From assembly GCF_900114995.1 (NCBI RefSeq), contig NZ_FOUX01000001.1:2170001-2234000 (forward strand): 64,000 nucleotides of DNA, in the 5' to 3' direction. Below, piece after piece: positions 24,691 to 34,619 of this stretch (position 1 is its first letter; each line of letters opens with the position of its first letter). The notes under the pieces were generated by a model that saw only the letters and a list, made by a program, of their open reading frames with translations, made no database searches and was not told the DNA's origin. The position numbers and the translations under genes were made by a program. Source of the stretch: Chitinophaga sp. YR627 (lineage in GTDB: Bacteria; Bacteroidota; Bacteroidia; Chitinophagales; Chitinophagaceae).

Positions 24691-27600
24691 ATGCAGAAGC
24701 TAATAAAATCAGTCATTGCCTTTTCTCTGAAGAATCGGCTCTTCATAGGTTTTGCCACACTCCTGCTCATTATATGGGGTGTGATCGCATTTAGAAATAT
24801 TCCTATTGAAGCGTTCCCGGATGTAACAAATACACAGATCACTATTATCACCCAATGGCCCGGCAGAAGTGCCGAAGAGGTGGAAAAATTTGTAACGGCG
24901 CCTATCGAGATCGCCATGAACCCTGTACAGAAGAAGACTTCCGTACGTTCTACCACCGTGTTCGGACTATCCGTTGTGAAAGTGATCTTTGATGATAACA
25001 TTGATGACGCATTCGCACGTCAGCAGGTCAATAACCTCTTACGTGATATTGAACTGCCGGATGGCGCAGAACCAGATGTACAGCCGCCTACCGGTCCGAC
25101 AGGTGAAATATTCCGTTATACGCTCGAAAGCAAAACCAAAACGGTAAAAGAACTGAAAACATTGCAGGACTGGGTGATCGAACGCCGCCTGCTGAATGTA
25201 CCAGGTGTGGGAGATGTAGTAAGTTTTGGTGGTGAAGTAAAGACCTATGAGATCACGGTAAATCCGCAGAAACTGGCGTCTTATGATATCACACCACTCG
25301 ATGTATATAGTGCTATTTCAAAAAGTAATATCAATGTCGGTGGTGATGTGATCGTCGATAACTCACAGGCTTACGTCGTACGTGGTATCGGCCTGCTGAA
25401 CAACGCAGAAGAAATCGGTAACATCATTGTTGATAATATCAATAACACACCTATCCTGGTAAAAGACATCGCACAGGTAGATGTATCGGCCCTGCCAAGA
25501 CTCGGACAGGTAGGCCGGGATAAACAGAATGACGTAGTTGAAGGGATCATCGTCATGCGTAAGGGAGAAAACCCGAGCGAGGTGATCAAACGTGTGGAAG
25601 ACCGTATTAATTATCTGAATGAAAAGGTATTGCCTGCCGACGTGAAAATCAACACGTTCTACAACCGTAACAACCTGATCGAATTCGCTACGCATACCGT
25701 ACTGCATAACATGCTGGAAGGTATCATCTTTGTAACGGTGATCGTTTTCATCTTTATGGCAGACTGGCGTACCACGGTGATCGTAGCGATCGTGATACCG
25801 CTGGCGCTCCTGTTTGCATTCATCTGTCTGACGCTGAAAGGCATGTCAGCCAACCTGCTGTCGATGGGGGCGATAGACTTCGGTATCATCATTGACGGTG
25901 CCGTTGTGATGGTCGAGGGGATCTTTGTATTGCTCGATCAGAAGCAACACCAGATGGGTATGGAACGGTTCAATAAACTGTCCAAGCTCGGTCTCATCAA
26001 ACAGACAGGCGGAGAACTGGGTAAAGCGATCTTCTTCTCCAAACTGATCATCATTGCCGGTTTATTACCCATCTTCTCTTTCGAAAAAGTAGAAGGTAAA
26101 ATGTTCTCTCCGCTGGCCTGGACACTGGGTTTTGCGTTACTGGGAGCCCTGTTGCTGACCCTGACGCTGATACCTTTATTAAGTAGTCTGCTGCTGAAGA
26201 AGAACGTACGCGAGAAACACAACGTATTCGTAGAAGCCATCACCGGTGGCGTTATGAAAATGTTCTCCCGTACCTATCATCACAAACGTATGACGCTGTT
26301 AATTTCAACCGCACTGGTGGTAGTTGGATTGTTCAGTTTTAAATTCCTCGGTTCTGAGTTCCTGCCGGAACTGGATGAAGGGGCTATTTATATCCGTGCA
26401 ACCTGTCCGCTGAGCGTATCGCTGGATGAATCAAAAACGCTGGCGAATAAAATGCGCCGTATCATCCTGGCCTTCCCGGAAGTGAAACAGGTCATGTCGC
26501 AAACCGGCCGTCCGAACGATGGAACAGATGCTACCGGATTCTATAACATTGAATTCCACGTAGATATTTATCCGAAGAATGAATGGAAAAGCGGTTTAAC
26601 AAAAGAGGAACTGATCGACAAGATGCAGGAACAACTGGCCGTCTATCCGGGTGTGAACCTGAACTTCTCCCAGCCGATCATGGATAACGTGGAAGAAGCC
26701 GTATCCGGGGTGAAAGGATCCCTTTGCGTAAAGATCTATGGCGACAGTCTGACGTACACAGAAGCCCGCGCAAACGAGGTCTATGATATCATGAAAGACA
26801 TTCCGGGTGTAACAGACCTCGGTGTGATCAAAAATATCGGTCAACCGGAAATGAGAATTGACCTCGATGAAAATAAAATGGCCCTTTATGGCGTTACTAC
26901 TGCGGACGCGAATGCGATCATAGAAATGGCGATCGGGGGCAAGGCCATTACACAGATATATGAAGGCGAGCGCAAATTCCAGTTACGTCTGCGCTATGAA
27001 GAAAAATACCGCAACACAGCAGAAGCAATCAGTAATCTGATGGTCCCTACCCTGCGAGGTGCACGTGTGCCGATCAAAAACATCGCCACTATCCGTACAC
27101 TGACCGGCCCGAGTATTATTTTCCGCGACGATAACAGGCGCTATACTGCCGTTAAGTTCTCCATCCGTGGCCGTGACATGGGTAGTGTGATAGCAGAGGC
27201 ACAAGATAAGGTAGATAAAAAGGTAAAGCTGGATAAGGGTTATGAAATGCAATGGGCAGGCGACTTTGAAAATCAGCAACGTGCGACCAAACGTCTGACA
27301 GAGGTTGTACCTATCAGTCTGATGATCATCTTCCTGATTCTTTTTGTCATGTTCGGCAACGTAAAAGACGCAGGTCTGGTGCTGATCAACGTACCATTTG
27401 CCATTATCGGGGGAATTGCCGCCCTGCTGATATCAGGGACAAACTTCAGTATATCGGCAGGTATCGGTTTTATCGCATTGTTCGGTATCTGTATACAGAA
27501 TGGGGTGATCCTGATATCGGTATTCAAGAATAATATGCAGTCGGTCAAACGACATGAATTTAATAAACATACACTGGAAATAGCCATAAGGGACGGGGTA

Positions 27601-27813
27601 CGTACGAGAGTGCGTCCGGTGGTAATGACGGCATTGATGGCTGCGATCGGACTCTTACCAGCAGCACTGTCCAGGGGAATTGGTTCTGAGACTTCCAAAC
27701 CATTGGCCATCGTAGTAATTGGCGGCTTGATCACTGCCACTATACTCACGCTGCTGGTATTCCCTCTGTTCTTCTACCTGGGTTACAGGAAAATGGGACA
27801 GAAACTGGATTAG
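24691..27813 (+). CDS. Heavy-metal RND transporter (CzcA family)
   Basis: 1040 residues, the proton-driven inner-membrane pump of the tripartite complex. Twelve membrane segments in the RND pattern, with large periplasmic loops after TM1 and TM7. In TM4 the motif DFGIIIDGAVVMVEG matches the HME1 signature (DFGxxxDGAxxxVE) typical of Zn/Co/Cd or Ni exporters rather than the Cu/Ag CusA type. It follows the adaptor by 14 bp. Ion specificity is inferred from the motif only. Confidence 0.93.
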   Translation: MQKLIKSVIAFSLKNRLFIGFATLLLIIWGVIAFRNIPIEAFPDVTNTQITIITQWPGRSAEEVEKFVTAPIEIAMNPVQKKTSVRSTTVFGLSVVKVIFDDNIDDAFARQQVNNLLRDIELPDGAEPDVQPPTGPTGEIFRYTLESKTKTVKELKTLQDWVIERRLLNVPGVGDVVSFGGEVKTYEITVNPQKLASYDITPLDVYSAISKSNINVGGDVIVDNSQAYVVRGIGLLNNAEEIGNIIVDNINNTPILVKDIAQVDVSALPRLGQVGRDKQNDVVEGIIVMRKGENPSEVIKRVEDRINYLNEKVLPADVKINTFYNRNNLIEFATHTVLHNMLEGIIFVTVIVFIFMADWRTTVIVAIVIPLALLFAFICLTLKGMSANLLSMGAIDFGIIIDGAVVMVEGIFVLLDQKQHQMGMERFNKLSKLGLIKQTGGELGKAIFFSKLIIIAGLLPIFSFEKVEGKMFSPLAWTLGFALLGALLLTLTLIPLLSSLLLKKNVREKHNVFVEAITGGVMKMFSRTYHHKRMTLLISTALVVVGLFSFKFLGSEFLPELDEGAIYIRATCPLSVSLDESKTLANKMRRIILAFPEVKQVMSQTGRPNDGTDATGFYNIEFHVDIYPKNEWKSGLTKEELIDKMQEQLAVYPGVNLNFSQPIMDNVEEAVSGVKGSLCVKIYGDSLTYTEARANEVYDIMKDIPGVTDLGVIKNIGQPEMRIDLDENKMALYGVTTADANAIIEMAIGGKAITQIYEGERKFQLRLRYEEKYRNTAEAISNLMVPTLRGARVPIKNIATIRTLTGPSIIFRDDNRRYTAVKFSIRGRDMGSVIAEAQDKVDKKVKLDKGYEMQWAGDFENQQRATKRLTEVVPISLMIIFLILFVMFGNVKDAGLVLINVPFAIIGGIAALLISGTNFSISAGIGFIALFGICIQNGVILISVFKNNMQSVKRHEFNKHTLEIAIRDGVRTRVRPVVMTALMAAIGLLPAALSRGIGSETSKPLAIVVIGGLITATILTLLVFPLFFYLGYRKMGQKLD

Positions 27814-27836
27814 TCAATTATATTTATCCTCCACAA

Positions 27837-27866
27837 AAGGGTCTGCCAATGGCAGGCCCTTTTTTA
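27837..27866 (+). terminator. Terminator of the metal-efflux operon
   Basis: An 11-bp stem (27837-27847 with 27851-27861, one G-U), a 3-base loop and a T-run. Confidence 0.9.
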
Positions 27867-27996
27867 TTTAGAACTTAATCCCTTCCCGGTTGTTAACTAT
27901 AAAACCGGCCGTGCCGACTATTCAACTATTTTCCTTACATTCATTAAAACAACAAAACAGAACCGTAATCCCAAGATCATCCTAAATCGCCACTGT

Positions 27997-30753
27997 ATGA
28001 AGAACTACTTACAACTCGCCTGTTTGTGCGCCCTTTTGTTGCTGATGAACCTATCTTCTGTCGTCTATGGACAACAACAGCAGACCATTTCAGGTACGGT
28101 AACAGATAAGACAACAGGTAATCCCTTACCAGGCGTCACGGTCAGTGTAAAAGGCTCTCTGGCCGGTACTATCACTGACGGAAGCGGCAATTTCCGGTAC
28201 AACACCAGCAAGTCGTTTCCACTGACGCTCATTTTCTCCTCCGTTGGTTATACGAATAATTCAGTGGTGGTCAACAGTGCCGGTAATATTACGGTACAAC
28301 TCACATCTACAGAGATCCTGGGAGAAGAGATCGTTGTAGCAGCCAGCCGCGTTTCTCAAAGCATACTGGAATCGCCGGTATCTATTGAGAAGCTGAACGC
28401 CACGGCTATACGCGAGTCCCCCACCCCTAGTTTCTATGACGCCCTCCCATCCCTGAAAGGTGTGGAATCCAGCGTACAGAGTCTCACTTTCCGCACCATT
28501 ACCACCAGGGGGTTCAATACCAATGGTAACACCCGCTTTAACCAGCTGATGGATGGTATGGACAACCAGGCTCCCGGTCTGAACTTCTCCGTAGGTAACA
28601 TCGTGGGCATTTCCGAACTGGATGTTGCCAGCGTAGAATTATTACCCGGTGCATCCTCCGCCCTCTATGGCGCAGGTGGTATGAACGGTACCCTGCTGAT
28701 GACCAGTAAAAGCCCTTTCGAATACCAGGGACTAAGCCTGAAATTACAGGGTGGTATCAACCATGTCGGTAAAAAACAGCAGAACTACATCGGATTCATT
28801 CCTGATGTTACTGCCCGTTATGCAAAAGCTTTCGGAAAGTTTGCCTTTAAACTGAACTTCGGTTATATGCAGGCGGATGACTGGCAGGCCATTGATTCTA
28901 CCAATTTCAGCAGACTGAACCTGACCACAAAACCAGGTTTCTCTCATGCACAGGATCCTAATTATGACGGTGTCAACATTTATGGTGATGAGATCACCAA
29001 TACCTTTGGTGCAACAGGTGGTTTACTCAACGGACAAGCGGTTTCCCGCACCGGTTACAAGGAAAGAGACCTGGTGGATTATGGTACGCACAGTTTAAAA
29101 ACAGGCGCTGCATTCCACTACAAGATCACTGACAATACAGAGGTGATCCTCCAGGGTAACTGGGGAACAGGTACAACGGTTTATACTGGTTCTGACCGTT
29201 ACTCCCTGCGTAAATTCAACCTCGGACAATACAAACTGGAAGTACGTGGCAAACGCTTCTTCGTACGTGGTTACACCACACAGGAGCGCTCAGGAGAAGC
29301 CTATAACGCAACTGCACTGGGTACGATCCTGAATGAAGCATACAATCCAAGCGTTACCAGAGATGGCAGCGGTAATATCAACGGTGGATGGTTTGCAGAA
29401 TACGCGACCGTTTACAACCAGGCAAGAGCCGGTATCTTCCCGGGCGCGCCAGGCGTAAAGACCAATGAACAGGCGCATGCCATCGCAAGATCTTACGCTG
29501 ACAGAAACCGTTTACTACCTGGTTCCGCTGCCTTCAATCAGGCAAAAGAAACGATCACCAGCAATTATATTGGTTTCGGCGCAGGCAGGAACGGTGCTAA
29601 ATTCAATGATAAAACAAACCTCTATCACTACGAAGGATTTTATGACTTCAGTGATCATATTAAAGTACTGGAAGTACAGGCAGGTGCGTCTTTACGCCGC
29701 TATTCCCTGAACTCCGACGGTACTATCTTTGACGATGCAGATGGCCGTATCAAGATCGATGAATATGGCGCTTATCTGCAGGTCGGTAAGAAACTGGTGA
29801 ATGACAGGATCAAACTGACAGGATCGATCCGTTATGACAAGAACGAGAATTTTGACGGTCGCTTTACGCCACGTTTGTCAGGCGTATTCACAGTAGCGCC
29901 ACGTCACAATATCCGTCTGTCCTTCCAGACAGCCTACCGCAACCCTACCAACCAGGATCAGTACATCGATCTGCCCATCCGCGCCAACACACGTCTGATA
30001 GGTGGTTTACCGGAACTGCTGACCAAATACGACCTATATAACAACAAGGGATATACGCAGGCAAGTGTACAACGTTATGCAGCTACAGGCGACCCAGGTC
30101 AGTTACAGCAATATACTTTCAATAAATTCAGACCAGAGAGCGTAAGCGCCTATGAGATCGGTTATAAGGGGCTTATCAAAAACCGCTTATTGATCGACGC
30201 TTATTATTACTACAGCGCTTACAAAAACTTCCTTTCCTACGTAGCACTCATACAGCCTACACAGCCACTGGCACAGGACCCTGCACTGAACAGCGCAAGG
30301 ATCTTTGCGACTTATGTGAACAATCCTGAAACAGTGAAGGCACAGGGTGGTGCTATCGGACTGGATTATCTGATCAATACCTGGACCTTATCCGGTAACT
30401 TCTCCTATAATGATCTCACCAACAATGAAAGCGATCTTGATAACAACTTCAATACACCGAAGTATCGCTTCAATATTGGTGTTGCCAATAAGAACATTTA
30501 CAAAAACCTGGGCTTCAATGTAATGTACCGCTGGCAGGATGCCTTCACCTGGAGCTCCAGCTTCGTAAGAGGTGATGTATCTGCATACGGTACCATTGAT
30601 GCACAGGTAAACTACAGAATTCCAAAGATCAAAGGAACGATCAAAGTGGGTGGTTCTAACGTGACCAATCACTACTTCCAGACTTCCTTCGGTAACCCGA
30701 AAGCAGGTGGTATCTACTATGTAGCGATCCTGTTTGATGATCTGCTGAGATAA
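27997..30753 (+). CDS. TonB-dependent receptor with CarboxypepD_reg-like domain
   Basis: 918 residues. An outer-membrane receptor that imports a ligand using TonB energy. A signal peptide ends near VVYGQQQ; the CarboxypepD_reg-like domain spans about 30-110 (ISGTVTDKTTGNPLPGVTVSVKG); the plug domain about 118-235 (RGFNTNGNTRFNQLMDG, SALYGAGGMNGTLLM); the rest is a beta-barrel with alternating aromatic strands, ending in FDDLLR. No SusD-like gene follows, so it is not a Sus pair. It comes after a strong terminator and so is probably expressed independently of the efflux operon. Substrate unknown. Confidence 0.92.
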   Translation: MKNYLQLACLCALLLLMNLSSVVYGQQQQTISGTVTDKTTGNPLPGVTVSVKGSLAGTITDGSGNFRYNTSKSFPLTLIFSSVGYTNNSVVVNSAGNITVQLTSTEILGEEIVVAASRVSQSILESPVSIEKLNATAIRESPTPSFYDALPSLKGVESSVQSLTFRTITTRGFNTNGNTRFNQLMDGMDNQAPGLNFSVGNIVGISELDVASVELLPGASSALYGAGGMNGTLLMTSKSPFEYQGLSLKLQGGINHVGKKQQNYIGFIPDVTARYAKAFGKFAFKLNFGYMQADDWQAIDSTNFSRLNLTTKPGFSHAQDPNYDGVNIYGDEITNTFGATGGLLNGQAVSRTGYKERDLVDYGTHSLKTGAAFHYKITDNTEVILQGNWGTGTTVYTGSDRYSLRKFNLGQYKLEVRGKRFFVRGYTTQERSGEAYNATALGTILNEAYNPSVTRDGSGNINGGWFAEYATVYNQARAGIFPGAPGVKTNEQAHAIARSYADRNRLLPGSAAFNQAKETITSNYIGFGAGRNGAKFNDKTNLYHYEGFYDFSDHIKVLEVQAGASLRRYSLNSDGTIFDDADGRIKIDEYGAYLQVGKKLVNDRIKLTGSIRYDKNENFDGRFTPRLSGVFTVAPRHNIRLSFQTAYRNPTNQDQYIDLPIRANTRLIGGLPELLTKYDLYNNKGYTQASVQRYAATGDPGQLQQYTFNKFRPESVSAYEIGYKGLIKNRLLIDAYYYYSAYKNFLSYVALIQPTQPLAQDPALNSARIFATYVNNPETVKAQGGAIGLDYLINTWTLSGNFSYNDLTNNESDLDNNFNTPKYRFNIGVANKNIYKNLGFNVMYRWQDAFTWSSSFVRGDVSAYGTIDAQVNYRIPKIKGTIKVGGSNVTNHYFQTSFGNPKAGGIYYVAILFDDLLR

Positions 30754-30774
30754 TACGGTCAATCAGAAAATAAG

Positions 30775-30806
30775 AAGGGTGTCCGCCATATCTGGTGGAC
30801 ACCCTT
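30775..30806 (+). terminator. Terminator of the TonB-dependent receptor
   Basis: A 14-bp stem (30775-30788 with 30793-30806, one G-U), a 4-base loop and a T-rich tail. It lies between two convergent genes. Confidence 0.9.
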
Positions 30807-30882
30807 TCTCTTTACCCAAAGTTCTCCGCCTGCGGCGGACAGCCTTTTATACAGTAGCCCTGTACTTTTTACGGGTACGCAT

Positions 30883-32199
30883 TTATCTGTTCTTTTCTGC
30901 CCATTCGCGGAGCGTTACAATCACATCAAATAACACCCCTGCTTCTCCTCTGAAATCACCTGATCCTTTAGGCGCACCGGTGCGTACATCATACCATTCA
31001 TAGAAACCTTTATTCGTCAATACTCTTTCTATGATCGGGTCCAATTCGGCTACGGCTTCTTTCACCAAACCATGCTCCACCAAAGTTTGTATCATCCTGC
31101 CACCAAACCAGGTCCAGTCACCGCCATTCTGATATACATAAGGGTGCATGTTTGGAAACAGTTCTGCGGGATAAGGCGGATATACGGTGATACCGATCGT
31201 CGCATGTTTCTCTCTGGATGCCGCGGCTACCATTTGTTTGTTGATCGCAGCTACCTCTTTTGGTGTATTAAACCCAGCGATGATGGCACAGGCAGAACCA
31301 CCGGTATACAACAGTTGCTTTTCATTAAAAGTAGCAGGGAATGGACTTCCATCCAGATACAAATGCGGAATATATTTCCGGGAAGCGGACACCCAGAGAT
31401 ATTTTCTGACATTCGCCTTAATACCGGCTTCCGTTGCTTTCCAATCCCTGGATGTTTTGTAGGCAGCCGGTTTGATGGCCAGAAAATCCTGGATAGCTAT
31501 TGCATACATCGCATTATCGTACACATCTACTGACCATTTTGTTTTGTCGTTAATACGCACTCCCCAGCCGGTTTCCGGTTGTACGTCTCCCCAATCAACT
31601 GTTGTAGCTCCTTTTACAAGACCATATTTTTCTGCCCATCTGTCTTTTAGAATATACAGCAGGGATTCTTCCATTCTCTGAATAACGGTCTTCCCTCCTA
31701 TTTCTTCCTGGAGTATGCTATGATCGCCGGTCACATCGATATATTTTCTGACTGCCTGCACAAGCGAAGATTCCTGGTCAGTTTCCACCGTATTCTTATG
31801 TGCAGCCCAATCAGGCGCCAGTGCAGCATAGCGATATTCATATCCCGGCCCCGTTGCCGCCTTTTTACTATCAATCATACCATCAACAATATCTCCTTCT
31901 TCCCCCTGCATCTTGAAAAAAAGCAATAGCATCGATTTCACTTCTTCTTTCGTATGGGTTTTCAGTGATCCTTTTATGAAGGTATTGAAGTCACGTATCC
32001 ATATTTCCCCATAAGAAGTACCGGCATTGAAGCCTGTCAGCAAAGCAAGCGCACGCCGCTGGACAGTATCAAGACGATGGTCGCTGAGAATAGTATGCGA
32101 AAGTTCCTTTTTATCAGTTTGCTGTGCGGATACCGGTGACTGTAATGCCAGCATTGAAACAGATAAGGCTGTAATCAGGTAAGTTGAGCGTAAAAGCAT
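30883..32199 (-). CDS. Secreted six-hairpin glycosidase-like protein
   Basis: 438 residues with a signal peptide (cleavage near VSAQQ). The sequence has features of (alpha/alpha)6-barrel glycosidases: IWIRDFNTFI near the N-terminus, EYRYAALAPDW, TTVDWGDVQPETGWGV, VDVYDNAMYA, and NGGDWTWFGGRMIQTLVEHG near the C-terminus. These resemble the glycogen-debranching/GH63-type fold. Acidic residues in IRDF, DNAM and RGEAGV could be catalytic. I cannot assign a GH family or substrate from sequence alone. It is convergent with the TonB receptor and divergent from an APH-like gene. Confidence 0.7.
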   Translation of the reverse strand: MLLRSTYLITALSVSMLALQSPVSAQQTDKKELSHTILSDHRLDTVQRRALALLTGFNAGTSYGEIWIRDFNTFIKGSLKTHTKEEVKSMLLLFFKMQGEEGDIVDGMIDSKKAATGPGYEYRYAALAPDWAAHKNTVETDQESSLVQAVRKYIDVTGDHSILQEEIGGKTVIQRMEESLLYILKDRWAEKYGLVKGATTVDWGDVQPETGWGVRINDKTKWSVDVYDNAMYAIAIQDFLAIKPAAYKTSRDWKATEAGIKANVRKYLWVSASRKYIPHLYLDGSPFPATFNEKQLLYTGGSACAIIAGFNTPKEVAAINKQMVAAASREKHATIGITVYPPYPAELFPNMHPYVYQNGGDWTWFGGRMIQTLVEHGLVKEAVAELDPIIERVLTNKGFYEWYDVRTGAPKGSGDFRGEAGVLFDVIVTLREWAEKNR

Positions 32200-32225
32200 A
32201 TCGTGGTTTGTTCTATTTACAGGCT

Positions 32226-32259
32226 AAATGTACGAACATGTATTTAAATGTACAAACAT
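32226..32259. repeat. 14-bp direct repeat in a divergent promoter region
   Basis: AAATGTACGAACAT (32226-32239) and AAATGTACAAACAT (32246-32259), a 20-bp period with one difference. It lies between the glycosidase and APH-like genes and overlaps the glycosidase's probable -7 element. Two turns of helix apart, as expected for a dimeric regulator. Confidence 0.55.
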
Positions 32260-32260
32260 A
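32253..32260 (-). promoter_or_regulatory. -7 promoter element (TATGTTTG) of the glycosidase gene
   Basis: Exact TAnnTTTG match on the minus strand, about 54 bp before the start codon. It overlaps the second 14-bp direct repeat. Confidence 0.45.
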
Positions 32261-32291
32261 ATAGTTTAAGTGGCACAGAATGGATTTCAAT

Positions 32292-32299
32292 TATATTTG
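32292..32299 (+). promoter_or_regulatory. -7 promoter element (TATATTTG) of the APH-like gene
   Basis: Exact match only 5 bases before the ATG at 32304. The transcript would begin at or near the start codon (leaderless), or the true start is further in. Confidence 0.45.
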
Positions 32300-32303
32300 C
32301 CAC

Positions 32304-33317
32304 ATGCAACCCATATTCCCCACTACTTATTCGACCCTTAGCCCAGACGCCCTTGCCACTTATGTCAGCCAGCATTATGTACTGGAAAACGTTCAATGTC
32401 AGTTCATTGTCCGTGGCGTTGGCGACACTTATCTGATTACGACAGATAAAGACCGTTTTATCCTGCGCATTTACCGGGCCTCCCACCGGACCCTGGGCCA
32501 TATTCAGTCAGAAGTGACGCTGCTGAATACCTTAAGAGATGCAGGCATTTCTGTCTCCTATGCCATAGCAGACAGGAAAGGGCAACAGATTCATGCCCTG
32601 TCCGCAGCAGAAGGTACCCGGCATGCGGTATTATTCTCCTATGCCGAAGGCCGTTCGCATGTGCTGCTTTCTGACAACCAGCTGCGGAATTTAGGCCGGG
32701 AAATGGCTCGTTTTCACAATGTATCAGCAACTATCCGTCTGGAAGATCCCCGCTGGACATTTGACCTGGATACGACCTTATTCCAGCCACTCGCAGCAGC
32801 GAAGCCTTATTTCAGAGAAGATCCTGTGACTTATGAATGGATGCTGGCAGCGGCAGAAAGAGTAAAGCTGGCGCTGGATGGGATCCATACGGACAGGATT
32901 ATCACCGGTTATTGTCATTTCGATTTTCTGCCGAAGAACTTCCATTTTGACAAAGATGACAAGATCACGCTGTTTGATTTTGACTTCTTTGGCCGGGGAT
33001 GGCTGATCTATGATATCATGACTTTCCGCCAGCAGTTATTGCTGGATAAGCTGATGAACAGATTGACGGATGAAGAGATGGAGGCTGCTTTTACTACGTT
33101 CCTGGATGCTTATCAGTCAGAAAGACAGCTGAATGAAGAGGAACTGGCGGCTATTCCCTGGTTAGGGCTTGGATTCTGGTTTTATTACATGAATTTCCAT
33201 TTCACGCATGATCAGTTTTATCCGGTAACCTTATTGTATGCTTTACAGGGTAGAATGGGGATGTTGAAAAAACTCCTGGAGGAAGAGTGGAGAAAAGCGA
33301 TAGCAGTAATGTCCTGA
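32304..33317 (+). CDS. Aminoglycoside-phosphotransferase-like (APH) kinase
   Basis: 337 residues from the ATG at 32304; the upstream ATG at 32280 precedes the promoter element and is rejected. The APH/choline-kinase fold is shown by a nucleotide-binding N-lobe, the catalytic HxDxxxxN motif (CHFDFLPKNFHF) and the metal-binding DFDFFGRGWLIYDI. Family members phosphorylate small molecules such as homoserine, choline, methylthioribose or antibiotics. Nothing marks it as a resistance gene. Substrate unknown. Confidence 0.85.
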   Translation: MQPIFPTTYSTLSPDALATYVSQHYVLENVQCQFIVRGVGDTYLITTDKDRFILRIYRASHRTLGHIQSEVTLLNTLRDAGISVSYAIADRKGQQIHALSAAEGTRHAVLFSYAEGRSHVLLSDNQLRNLGREMARFHNVSATIRLEDPRWTFDLDTTLFQPLAAAKPYFREDPVTYEWMLAAAERVKLALDGIHTDRIITGYCHFDFLPKNFHFDKDDKITLFDFDFFGRGWLIYDIMTFRQQLLLDKLMNRLTDEEMEAAFTTFLDAYQSERQLNEEELAAIPWLGLGFWFYYMNFHFTHDQFYPVTLLYALQGRMGMLKKLLEEEWRKAIAVMS

Positions 33318-33324
33318 AATAGGC

Positions 33325-33350
33325 GACGTCCCGGGGAGGCCCGGGACGTC
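33325..33350. terminator. Strong GC hairpin between convergent APH-like and ychF genes
   Basis: Perfect 11-bp arms (GACGTCCCGGG at 33325-33335 and complement at 33340-33350) and a 4-base loop. No clear T-run on either side, but the position after two converging genes suits a bidirectional terminator. Confidence 0.6.
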
Positions 33351-33393
33351 TGTGATTTGTTGTACCCTTCGTGGGAAAACCCAGAAGTATCTT

Positions 33394-34497
33394 TTAAACG
33401 TTGAAACGGAAGTGCATTACATCACCATCGCTTACAACGTATTCTTTACCTTCTATACGTAAACGGCCGTTATCGCGGCAGGCAGTTTCTGAACCATATT
33501 TTACATAGTCCGCATAAGCGATCACCTCAGCTTTGATAAAACCTTTTTCGAAATCAGTGTGGATCACACTTGCAGCCTGCGGCGCTTTCCAACCGGTGTG
33601 GATGGTCCATGCTCTTACTTCCTGTACACCAGCGGTGAAGTAGGTGATCAGGTTCAGGAGGCTGTAAGCAGAACGGATCAGGCGGTTCAGACCTGGTTCT
33701 GTCAGATTATATTCGGAGAGGAACAGTTCTTTATCAGCGGCATCTTCCATTTCGGAGATCTGCGCTTCAATACTGTTGTTCATCACCACTACAGTTGCAT
33801 TTTCTGCTTTCACAGATTCCTGCAGCTGTACGGAGAATTTGTTGCCGGTCAGCATAGATGCTTCATCCACGTTGGCCACATACAGCACTGGTTTTTCTGT
33901 CAGCAGGAACAGATCCGCGATTGCTACGCGCTCTTCTTTGCTCAGACCCAGTTCACGCACATTTTTACCCTGCTCCAGGTGTGCCTGACATCTCTTCAGG
34001 ATTTCGAATTCTACTTTTGCTTTCGGATCACCACCTGTTTTAGCCATTTTCTCGGTACGCGCGATCTTCTTTTCAACGCTCTCGAGATCTTTCAGCTGTA
34101 ATTCAGTATCGATGATCTCTTTATCTCCAACAGGATTGATCGCACCTTCTTCTCTCAGGATGTTTTCATCTTCGAAACAACGGATCACGTGCACGATTGC
34201 ATCTACCTCACGGATATTAGCGAGGAACTTGTTACCAAGACCTTCACCCTTGCTCGCACCTTTTACAAGGCCCGCGATATCTACGAATTCAATAGTAGTA
34301 GGAACCACGCGTTCCGGTTTTACCAGTTCTTCCAGCTTTGCCAGACGCTCGTCCGGTACGTCCACAAGTCCTACGTTAGGTTCAATTGTGCAAAAACGAT
34401 AATTGCTCGCCTGCGCCTTTGCGCTGTTGCTTACCGCATTAAATAATGTCGACTTTCCCACATTTGGTAATCCAACAATTCCTACTTGTAACGCCAT
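33394..34497 (-). CDS. ychF: Redox-regulated ATPase/GTPase YchF
   Basis: 367 residues, Obg-related universally conserved P-loop protein that prefers ATP in characterised members and associates with ribosomes. G1 GLPNVGKSTLFNA, G3 DIAGLVKGASKGEGLGNKFL, and the TGS domain at the C-terminus (ending VSDGDVMHFRFNV). Length is normal. A single gene with a TATCTTTG element upstream. Confidence 0.97.
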   Translation of the reverse strand: MALQVGIVGLPNVGKSTLFNAVSNSAKAQASNYRFCTIEPNVGLVDVPDERLAKLEELVKPERVVPTTIEFVDIAGLVKGASKGEGLGNKFLANIREVDAIVHVIRCFEDENILREEGAINPVGDKEIIDTELQLKDLESVEKKIARTEKMAKTGGDPKAKVEFEILKRCQAHLEQGKNVRELGLSKEERVAIADLFLLTEKPVLYVANVDEASMLTGNKFSVQLQESVKAENATVVVMNNSIEAQISEMEDAADKELFLSEYNLTEPGLNRLIRSAYSLLNLITYFTAGVQEVRAWTIHTGWKAPQAASVIHTDFEKGFIKAEVIAYADYVKYGSETACRDNGRLRIEGKEYVVSDGDVMHFRFNV

Positions 34498-34514
34498 TTT
34501 AGAAAAAATTTGCG

Positions 34515-34522
34515 CAAAGATA
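34515..34522 (-). promoter_or_regulatory. -7 promoter element (TATCTTTG) of ychF
   Basis: Exact TAnnTTTG match on the minus strand, 17 bp before the start codon. Confidence 0.6.
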
Positions 34523-34619
34523 ACGCTTTTTTAGCTATCAACCCACTGTCTCTCAGAGTGAGCCTGATGACATAACACAGATTTCTACTTTTAATATTAA
34601 ATTTTTGCCATTAGATTTG

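Noticed and set aside
30832..30846. Small TCCGCC-TGC-GGCGGA palindrome after the receptor terminator
   Set aside because: Short and within the convergent intergenic region; no T-run, no second copy seen nearby, so no function is claimed.
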